A program made the position numbers and the translations under genes. From positions 1-5,152 of the forward strand of contig VBOC01000060.1 in assembly GCA_005877655.1 (NCBI GenBank): a DNA stretch of 5,152 nucleotides, in the 5' to 3' direction. This document shows positions 1 to 4,271 of the stretch, one piece after another. This stretch comes from Ignavibacteria bacterium. Its GTDB lineage: Bacteria > Bacteroidota > Ignavibacteria > UBA10030 > SZUA-254. The notes under the pieces are model-generated. The model had not been told where the DNA came from and ran no database searches. It worked only from the letters and a program-made list of their open reading frames with translations. The stretch's first letter is position 1. Each line of letters begins with the position of its first letter.

Positions 1-383
1 GCGGTCACCGCGGGAGCTGCACAGGCCACGTTTGAGTAGCCAGAAAATACAGCGCTGTTAAAGGCGCGGGCGCGATAGCAATAGGTCGTCCCGGCAACCG
101 CAGTTGAATCGGCGTACGTGGTAACGCCGGGGGCCGTCGTCCCGATTTGAGCATACGTACCGCTAGCCCCCGTCGCTCGCTCAAGCGAGTACCCAGTTAT
201 TACGCTGGTGGTATTTCCAACCCAGCTTGCAGTGAGCTGCCAGGCAGTGGCTTCGGTGTGCCAACCGACCGCGCTCATCAGGAGGGTAGCGGAGACGATG
301 AGAGGCGCGCTGCGCGATATGAGCTGACATGAGCGCCCACGACGATTAACCCTGGCGGTGAGACTTGCGACACACGAAAACAT
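1..383 (-). CDS. Secreted fibronectin type III domain protein (N-terminal part, runs off left edge)
   Basis: The frame is open from the ATG at 383-381 to the left edge (127 codons) with no stop. A Shine-Dalgarno GGAG (392-389) lies 5 nt before the ATG. The N-terminus looks like a Sec signal peptide: a basic n-region (RVNRRGR, residues 11-17), a hydrophobic core LIVSATLLMSAVG (about 28-40), and likely cleavage near TEATA (43-47). Residues about 48-123 read as one Fn3 domain: LTASWVGNT, then ITGYSLERATG, GTYAQIGTT, TTYADSTAVAGTTYCYRARA and the closing GYSNVACA. This is the usual order of Fn3 strands, with the conserved Trp, Tyr and YxYRxRA features. Two Cys (102 and 121) could form a disulfide outside the cytoplasm. 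Fn3 modules occur in bacterial secreted glycosidases, adhesins and cell-surface proteins; what follows this domain is outside the window, so the overall function is unknown. The gene sits behind a c-di-GMP-I riboswitch, which suggests a role in surface attachment or matrix. Confidence 0.85.
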   Translation of the reverse strand, partial: MFSCVASLTARVNRRGRSCQLISRSAPLIVSATLLMSAVGWHTEATAWQLTASWVGNTTSVITGYSLERATGASGTYAQIGTTAPGVTTYADSTAVAGTTYCYRARAFNSAVFSGYSNVACAAPAVT

Positions 384-409
384 GGTGGCTCCTCTGGCGG
401 AGTGCCACC
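384..409 (-). promoter_or_regulatory. Shine-Dalgarno-sequestering hairpin (likely riboswitch expression platform)
   Basis: On the minus strand, GGTGG (409-405), a CA bulge and CTCC (402-399) pair with GGAG (392-389) and CCACC (388-384) around the loop GCCAGA. This gives a 9-bp GC-rich stem that ends exactly at the ATG (383-381). The GGAG strand is the Shine-Dalgarno sequence of the Fn3 gene, so the folded hairpin should block ribosome binding. There is no U-run after it, which argues against an intrinsic terminator. It starts about 25 nt after the aptamer. Whether ligand binding stabilises or opens it cannot be told from the sequence. Confidence 0.6.
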
Positions 410-432
410 ATATTTCCCGTTGTGCCCCAAAC

Positions 433-525
433 TTCCTTCGGTAGCCCGGCTGTCAGGCCTGCAATAGTCCTGACCCGTGGCTTTGCGTCCCCGCCTCGCG
501 GCGGGTTTGCCTTTGTCGGGAGGGG
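433..525 (-). promoter_or_regulatory. Cyclic di-GMP-I riboswitch (GEMM-I aptamer)
   Basis: Read on the minus strand, the stretch carries the GEMM-I landmarks in order. GACAAAGGCAAACC ends at 504. It is followed by P2, a perfect 6-bp stem CCCGCC (505-500) / GGCGGG (495-490) closed by a GCGA (GNRA) tetraloop (499-496). Then comes the conserved GGACGCAAAGCC (490-479). P3 follows, with GTCAGG (474-469) pairing CCTGAC (457-452). The aptamer closes with AGCCGGGCTACCGAAGG (about 451-435). This matches the published c-di-GMP-I class, in which the P2 tetraloop docks on P3. The G just before CAAACC (510) aligns, by my recall of the Vibrio Vc2 aptamer, with G20. An A there marks the cGAMP-sensing subclass, so c-di-GMP is the more likely ligand. 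The aptamer lies 50 nt upstream of the Fn3 gene on the same strand and presumably controls it. The outer P1 boundaries are approximate. Confidence 0.93.
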
Positions 526-603
526 GCCTCCGTCGATGGATAGGTCCTGCAACCAAGGTGCCAGAAGAAGAACTCGAGGCGAGCCCTATGAGGACTCTGT
601 CCT

Positions 604-609
604 ATCATA
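604..609 (-). promoter_or_regulatory. Candidate -10 box for the riboswitch-Fn3 transcript
   Basis: TATGAT on the minus strand (609-604) matches the sigma-70 -10 consensus at 5 of 6 positions. It lies about 80 nt upstream of the aptamer, a sensible leader length. No good -35 is seen at 16-18 bp spacing. An imperfect palindrome AGGAC-AGA-GTCCT follows at 602-590, close to the expected transcription start, and could be an operator. The call is tentative. Confidence 0.3.
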
Positions 610-1190
610 CTGATAAATAAGGATTTCCAGGCCACTTCTGTGAGTCGAGGGGTGCCTTCTGGATGCCTTACGGGTCCTCGAGGGCTACGCCGCAGTCATT
701 GGATCGGTCTCCCGCTGAGAGCCGCCATCTGATCTCCGTCGCAGCCGGAAGACGCCGAAATCGCTAACGAAATTCTGCCCCGCGCACCGTGGCGCTTCCA
801 CCTGAGGGTGGTGGGAGCTACGCGGATTGGTTGAGGTGCCTCGTCCAGCGCGCCACCTACTCCAACCTCGCGAAAACACGAGCTAAGGGGAAAGGCGACG
901 AAGACGGCCGAGTGTCAAAAATTCGACACAAACTGTTGCCAGGCTATCGTGGGGGAGACCGCAATTTTTGGTCATAACTCAACGAGCAAGAGTCAGATCA
1001 ATGCAGGACTACTTGGCTCGCAGATCGCTCGTTCAATCGCCTGTTCAAGATTGCCGCGCGTTTCCTAGACTGTCCTAGAAAAGTCCAACGCGCGGGGGTC
1101 CCGTTGGCTTGTCGTCGAGCAGCGGGGGCCAGGTCCTCCAGCATAGCCTTGGCCTCCTTGGGGACCAGGCCGCTCCTCCGGCGCCGACAC
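610..1190. other. No recognisable gene
   Basis: No frame on either strand gives a protein I recognise. Small structures are present. GTGTC (912-916) pairs with GACAC (925-929) around an AT-rich loop. A short minus-strand frame with an internal SDFGVFR near 740-765 recalls a VCBS-repeat strand but has no calcium-binding motif next to it. Another minus-strand stretch near 1000-1058 reads TRGNLEQAIERAI in one frame without a start codon. The area is probably intergenic or formed of highly decayed genes, continuing the decay seen in the FG-GAP remnant next to it. Confidence 0.4.
1061..1082. repeat. Short interrupted inverted repeat around CTAG
   Basis: TTTCCTAG (1061-1068) and CTAGAAAA (1075-1082) form an inverted repeat with one mismatch around the spacer ACTGTC. 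The flanks are T-rich on one side and A-rich on the other, so an RNA from either strand could form a weak hairpin with a short U- or A-run. It could be a weak bidirectional terminator downstream of the sigma-54 gene and its trailing remnant, or simply chance. Confidence 0.25.
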
Positions 1191-1197
1191 ATTCGCG

Positions 1198-1345
1198 GAC
1201 GTCGGTCTTGCCGTCACCATCGAAATCGAGGACGGGCACATCGCCGGGCGCTCCCACGTGACCTGCTGCAGCGCGCCGTCGCTGGAGCGAAGGATGTGTA
1301 CCAGATGCCGGGGTTTCGGACCGGTTAGGACGCCATCCAACCACC
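1198..1345 (-). pseudogene. Frameshifted remnant of an FG-GAP/VCBS-type repeat protein
   Basis: Three pieces of one repeat unit appear in order but in alternating frames on the minus strand. WRP (1335-1327) is in frame A. HLVHILRSSDGALQQVTW (1307-1254) is in frame B. GAPGDVPVLDFDGDGKTDV (1254-1198) is again in frame A. Together they match the usual unit of secreted FG-GAP/VCBS proteins: a WRP-type strand, a W/Y-x-ILRSSDG strand, a QWG-APGDVPV turn, then the DxDGDGKTD calcium-binding loop. Two compensating indels are needed, the second at the GGG near 1255. Upstream there is no start or signal peptide before the neighbouring gene ends at 1389, and downstream no further repeats are readable. 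It is best seen as a relic of an extracellular beta-propeller or repeat protein. Sequencing indels could explain the frameshifts but not the missing ends. Confidence 0.55.
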
Positions 1346-1388
1346 TGAACGATCGCCCATGAACGAGGCAAGACCGCCTCCGAGGAGA

Positions 1389-2786
1389 TCAGGCGGATTC
1401 ATGTGGCGATTTCCGAGAGAGGCCGCATTCAACAATTTTGTTCAGCAGGGTCTTATAGCTGACCTTGAGGATCCGAGACGCTGCAACCCGATTCCAGTGG
1501 ACGCGGTCGAGGACTTCCTTCAGTGCCTTCCGTTCTGCGTCTCGGGCCGCGCGGCGCGCGATCTCGCGCAATCCGTGCGTGACGTCAGCCGTCGGCGGAG
1601 CGAGTGATGGGCTGGCGAGGGAATCTGTGCGCTTGATGGTTCGGAGAGCAGCCTCAAGCTCCTGCTGACTCCGCTCGGCATTGCCGAGCACAACAAAGCG
1701 GCGAACGAAATTCTCGAGCTCACGCACATTACCGGGCCACGGACAGTTCGCGAGGAGGGTGAGAGTCTGGGGCAAAAACTCCCGGTTCTGATGATACTCG
1801 CGGTTGAACCGGTCGAGGAAGACGGAGGCCAGGACGGGGATCTCCTCCGGCCGCTCGCGGAGTGGTGGCACGTGGATCTCCACGACGTTCAGGCGGTAGT
1901 AGAGATCCTCGCGGAACTCGCCATGGCTCAGCGCGACTTCCAAGTTTCGATTAGTCGAGGCCAGGATCCGCGTGTCGACCCGGATCAGTTCCCGGCCGCC
2001 GATCCGAGAAAACTGAAGGTCCTGGACCACGTGGAGCAGCTTCGCTTGAAGGGCGAGAGGGAGTTCGCCGATCTCGTCCAGGTAGATGGTCCCCTCGTTC
2101 GCAAACTCGAACTTCCCGAGCTTTCGCCGGTAGGCCCCGGTGAAGGCCCCTTTTTCATGGCCGAAGAGCTCGGATTCCAGGAGCTCACCGGGGAGGGCGG
2201 CACAGTTCACCTTGATGAACGGCCCGTCCGCTCGCGAAGACGCCGCGTGAACGGCCCGCGCCACGAGATCCTTGCCGACGCCGCTCTCCCCGCGGAAGAG
2301 GATGGTCGTGTTGATGTCGGCGACCTGTTCGACGATCTCCTTGATCGCCTGCATCTTGGCGCTGTAGTCCAGCAGCGGGGCATACTCCGTGAGGTAGCGC
2401 TTACCGAATGTCCGGTCTGTGTGCGTGGGCAAGTCAGGACTGGAAAGCGGCAGGACTATGCGAACAGCGGCCCGAAGGTCGCCCGGGCTGACGGGGCGTT
2501 TGAGGACGCAGAGCGGCGGGTGCGGGCCCTCAGGGCCAGGGATCGGACCCGCCTCATCCTGCATGAGGAGGAGCGGAGTGCCCGACCGGGAGAGCCTCCG
2601 GAGGAGGCGAGGCGTGAGATCGCCGTTGGGGAGGTTCACCAGGACGAGGGCAGGGGAGAGGCGCCGTTGCATCTCCATAGCATGGTTGGGCAGATCGGCC
2701 ACGATTGGGCGAAACCCCATAGTCTGCACGCATTGACCGATACCGGCGTCATCTCCGAGGATAAGGGCGACGGGTTTGCCCGCCAT
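1389..2786 (-). CDS. Sigma-54-dependent transcriptional activator (NtrC/PilR-type) with degenerate receiver domain
   Basis: This 465-residue protein is an enhancer-binding ATPase that opens sigma-54 RNA polymerase promoters. Residues about 5-113 have the receiver fold pattern. The acidic pair D12-D13 and K96 (LKRP) are kept, but the phospho-acceptor site reads LVLVNLP with Asn at 51, and the usual Thr/Ser of strand 4 is Gln76 (LLLMQDE). Residues about 132-365 form the AAA+ domain. It has Walker A GESGVGKD (166-173), the sigma-54 contact loop GAFTGA (213-218), Walker B IYLDEIGEL (234-242), sensor I STNR (277-280), the arginine-finger region FREDLYYRLN (291-300) and sensor II PWPGNVRE (349-356). 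A Fis-type helix-turn-helix ends the protein (about 427-456, WNRVAASRILKVSYKTLLNK). All ATPase and sigma-54 motifs are intact, so it should be active, probably without phosphorylation. The ATG at 2786 has TTGGAG 7 nt upstream. Its target promoters are not evident in the window, and it is divergent from the CheY-like gene at 2997. Confidence 0.95.
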   Translation of the reverse strand: MAGKPVALILGDDAGIGQCVQTMGFRPIVADLPNHAMEMQRRLSPALVLVNLPNGDLTPRLLRRLSRSGTPLLLMQDEAGPIPGPEGPHPPLCVLKRPVSPGDLRAAVRIVLPLSSPDLPTHTDRTFGKRYLTEYAPLLDYSAKMQAIKEIVEQVADINTTILFRGESGVGKDLVARAVHAASSRADGPFIKVNCAALPGELLESELFGHEKGAFTGAYRRKLGKFEFANEGTIYLDEIGELPLALQAKLLHVVQDLQFSRIGGRELIRVDTRILASTNRNLEVALSHGEFREDLYYRLNVVEIHVPPLRERPEEIPVLASVFLDRFNREYHQNREFLPQTLTLLANCPWPGNVRELENFVRRFVVLGNAERSQQELEAALRTIKRTDSLASPSLAPPTADVTHGLREIARRAARDAERKALKEVLDRVHWNRVAASRILKVSYKTLLNKIVECGLSRKSPHESA

Positions 2787-2911
2787 CTAAGTGCTCCAAT
2801 CGTTTCGCGCTTCGGTCCGCGCCAGGCGGGTCTCAAGCGAGCCTGGGCGAGACCTACTACTTCCCGCGGCCGGCGGGTGGCGCCGGAGACGGACCCTGCG
2901 TTGGAGGCGAA

Positions 2912-2941
2912 AGTCTAGCATGTTCTATAGAACGCTGTCAC
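2912..2941 (-). promoter_or_regulatory. Candidate promoter of the sigma-54 activator gene
   Basis: On the minus strand GTGACA (2941-2936; 5 of 6 matches to the -35 consensus) is followed, after an 18-bp spacer, by TAGACT (2917-2912; 4 of 6 matches to the -10 consensus). Transcription would start about 120 nt before the ATG at 2786. The spacer contains a perfect palindrome, a typical operator position. Confidence 0.4.
2922..2933. promoter_or_regulatory. Perfect 12-bp palindrome, candidate operator
   Basis: GTTCTATAGAAC is fully self-complementary. It lies inside the -35/-10 spacer of the proposed minus-strand promoter and about 28 bp upstream of the plus-strand -10 box. A dimeric repressor or activator bound here could affect both divergent genes. 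It has the form GTTC-N4-GAAC. I cannot name the regulator. A 12-bp palindrome can also occur by chance, but the position favours a role. Confidence 0.4.
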
Positions 2942-2961
2942 TAGGGAAACGTGCGAACCCC

Positions 2962-2967
2962 TATAAT
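2962..2967 (+). promoter_or_regulatory. -10 box TATAAT upstream of the CheY-like gene
   Basis: TATAAT is an exact sigma-70 -10 consensus in an otherwise GC-rich gap, 29 bp before the ATG at 2997. No good -35 is seen at 16-18 bp. The nearest, CTGTCA at 2935-2940, is too far at 21 bp, so an activator may be needed. Transcription would begin near 2974, giving a leader of only about 20-25 nt that contains the ribosome site GAGAGG (2986-2991). Confidence 0.5.
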
Positions 2968-2996
2968 TCCGTAGAGCCTTCTTCTGAGAGGCGGCG

Positions 2997-3359
2997 ATGA
3001 GAATCTTGATTGTCGATGACGAAATCGTCGTGGCCGATCTGCTTGCCGAGGCCGTGAAGAGCCAGGGCCACGAAGTCACGGTCGTCAATGACGCACAGGA
3101 AGGGCTCCGGCTTCTGCGCCAGCAGGGTGCGGACGCGGTATTTCTCGACGTCTATATGCCGGAAATGAATGGGATTGAATTCTTACGGAGGCTTAGACGC
3201 ACTCACCCGACACTGCCAGTCATCCTGATCACTGGTCAAGCCGGGCCGGAGGACATTGACGAGGCGCGCCGGCTCGGAGTTGCGGACGTAGTCGAGAAAC
3301 CTAAGATTATCAAGCACTTAAGCGAGGCATTAGCATCTCTAGAGCGGAAGCAACTTTGA
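2997..3359 (+). CDS. Single-domain response regulator (CheY-like receiver)
   Basis: The 120-residue protein is a complete receiver domain with no output domain. All functional residues are present: acidic pocket D7-D8-E9 (LIVDDE), phospho-acceptor D51 (FLDVYMPEMNG), T79 (VILITG) and K101 (EKPK). Length and motif spacing are normal for CheY/Spo0F-type proteins. It should be phosphorylated by a histidine kinase that is not in the window, and it acts by protein contact in the cytoplasm, for example in a phosphorelay or on a motility or enzyme target. The ATG at 2997 has GAGAGG 5 nt upstream. The gene is divergent from a sigma-54 activator whose own receiver lacks the acceptor Asp. A partnership between the two is possible but not shown. 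Confidence 0.93.
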   Translation: MRILIVDDEIVVADLLAEAVKSQGHEVTVVNDAQEGLRLLRQQGADAVFLDVYMPEMNGIEFLRRLRRTHPTLPVILITGQAGPEDIDEARRLGVADVVEKPKIIKHLSEALASLERKQL

Positions 3360-3366
3360 TCCAGGT

Positions 3367-3384
3367 ACGACTCCCTGAGGTCGT
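3367..3384 (+). terminator. Possible weak terminator hairpin after the CheY-like gene
   Basis: ACGAC (3367-3371) pairs with GTCGT (3380-3384) around an 8-nt loop, 7 nt after the stop codon. No T-run follows (CCTCGC), so it is not a classical intrinsic terminator. Its only support is its position. Confidence 0.2.
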
Positions 3385-3913
3385 CCTCGCCAAAGAAGTC
3401 CAGCCCTCATCTCAGGATCGCAAATTCCGAAGCTCGGTAACAAGCCTTTCGTCATACTCAGCAATTTCCGCCGGCCAGCCAGTTTAACGTTGAGGCCGCG
3501 CACTCTCGTCACAATGCGGCCGGAGGTTCTGACGCATCCTTACGCCGAACGCGCCCCCCTGCACTCCCTGGAGCGGCAGTCAGTCACGAAGACCCGAACC
3601 CGTCTCCGTGGACGATCAATCCCCGGGCCCGGAGCATTTCAACCCGTGCGCTCCGCCGGGCGGGGTATCCGATTCCGGAGTGTTCGGAAGCGGTCCCGCG
3701 CGGTCATTTTCGGCGCGCACGTCGCCGCTGCGGCCCGATACTGTGGGGCCGTTTCGTCACCGGATTTCGGTCGTCGCGATGAGTCGGATCGGAGTATCGT
3801 GATTCCCCGATCGGCCGGCCAGCGTCACTTCGCTTCGATCGTGATCCCGGTTAGTTGTCGAGCTTGTCCTCCGAGACATCGCCGGGAATCGGTTAAATAG
3901 GAAGTCTGGCAAG
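3385..3913. other. Gene-poor stretch, no recognisable gene
   Basis: The longest plus-strand frame (3490-3900, 136 codons from a TTG) is rich in Arg and Ser, has no ribosome site before its start and resembles no family I know. It contains SIVIP twice, 16 residues apart, reflecting a small DNA repeat ATCGTGATYCC near 3796 and 3838. On the minus strand, 3485-3415 reads GWPAEIAEYDERLVTELRN before a stop, without a start codon. It may be a relic. I see no tRNA, riboswitch or insertion sequence. Confidence 0.4.
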
Positions 3914-4000
3914 TTGCGTGACGCTTCTGTAGGATATGTCGGTCTCGTGACCGGCGCCTATTTGGCAGAGACAAGCAGCACTGTGGTGTGCATGGACTAA
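3914..4000 (+). pseudogene. N-terminal remnant of a UDP-glucose/GDP-mannose dehydrogenase
   Basis: From a possible TTG at 3914 the frame reads MRDAS, then VGYVGLVTGAYLAET, then SSTVVCMD, and stops at 3998-4000. GYVGLVTGxxLAE followed by VVCxD is the hallmark NAD-binding N-terminus of nucleotide-sugar dehydrogenases (usually VIGxGYVGLVTGACLAExGHxVxCVD). Those enzymes run to about 400-450 residues, so only the first strand-helix-strand of the Rossmann fold is left. The first Gly of the GxG signature is replaced (DASVGYVG), and the usual MKIAVIG start is lost. It cannot be functional. It suggests that a nucleotide-sugar (uronic acid) pathway once stood here, in keeping with a polysaccharide locus. 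Confidence 0.65.
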
Positions 4001-4158
4001 AGGATGATGCGGAGCAGGCAGCCGTGCACTGTGATGACGCCTGGAGGTCTGGTACCGCGGCCCGAGTCGAGCGTCTCATCGCGGAGAAGATTGGCTCCGA
4101 TTCGATCGCACCCAACGTCGAATACGTCCGGCAGAAACTGGGCGCCGATTCGAGGTAG
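3997..4158 (+). pseudogene. Orphan C-terminal reading frame, unrecognised protein
   Basis: In the frame one base off from the dehydrogenase remnant, codons run from about LKDDAEQAAVHCDDAW through GTAARVERLIAEKIG and DSIAPNVEYVRQKLGADSR to the TAG at 4156. The composition and amphipathic pattern look like a real soluble C-terminus, but no start codon precedes it with support, and I cannot assign a family. The junction at 3997-4002 lets VVCMD continue as LKDDAE with a single-base frameshift. So this may be a dehydrogenase 5' end joined by deletion to the 3' end of another gene. It ends 113 bp before the metallo-hydrolase on the same strand. Confidence 0.35.
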
Positions 4159-4271
4159 TGGCTTGAGCTGGAGAGGTCGCGCTAACGCAGCATCGGACCA
4201 CGGGCGACAGAAAACAATGCCGGTCCTTTCGGTGCGCGCTCACCTGCGCCGTCGTCGGTCGGGGAGGGAAC

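Noticed and set aside
365..613. Plus-strand frame across the riboswitch
   Set aside because: It covers the reverse complement of a structured RNA, so its apparent coding is a by-product of the GEMM sequence.
740..765. SDFGVFR on the minus strand as a second VCBS relic
   Set aside because: Only six or seven residues match, with no DxDGDG loop or WRP strand in any frame around it.
876..952. Possible second GEMM-like aptamer on the plus strand, ending in GCCAGGCTATCG
   Set aside because: The ending resembles a GEMM 3' side, and a small hairpin precedes it. The conserved GCAAACC and GACGCAAAGCC blocks and a proper P2 are missing, and no gene follows.
1001..1078. Small plus-strand frame starting MQDYLARRS
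   Set aside because: 25 codons, no good ribosome site and no similarity that I can recognise.
1791..2918. 375-codon plus-strand open frame antisense to the sigma-54 activator
   Set aside because: It lies wholly opposite a gene with every conserved AAA+ motif. Its product is a low-complexity Arg/Asp/Glu/Gly-rich translation with no domain. Such antisense frames are common in GC-rich genes.
3490..3900. 136-codon plus-strand frame from a TTG
   Set aside because: No ribosome site, no recognisable domain, Arg-rich composition typical of non-coding GC-rich DNA.
3825..4115. 96-codon minus-strand frame
   Set aside because: It lies antisense to the dehydrogenase remnant, and its Ser/Cys/Arg-rich product has no family features.
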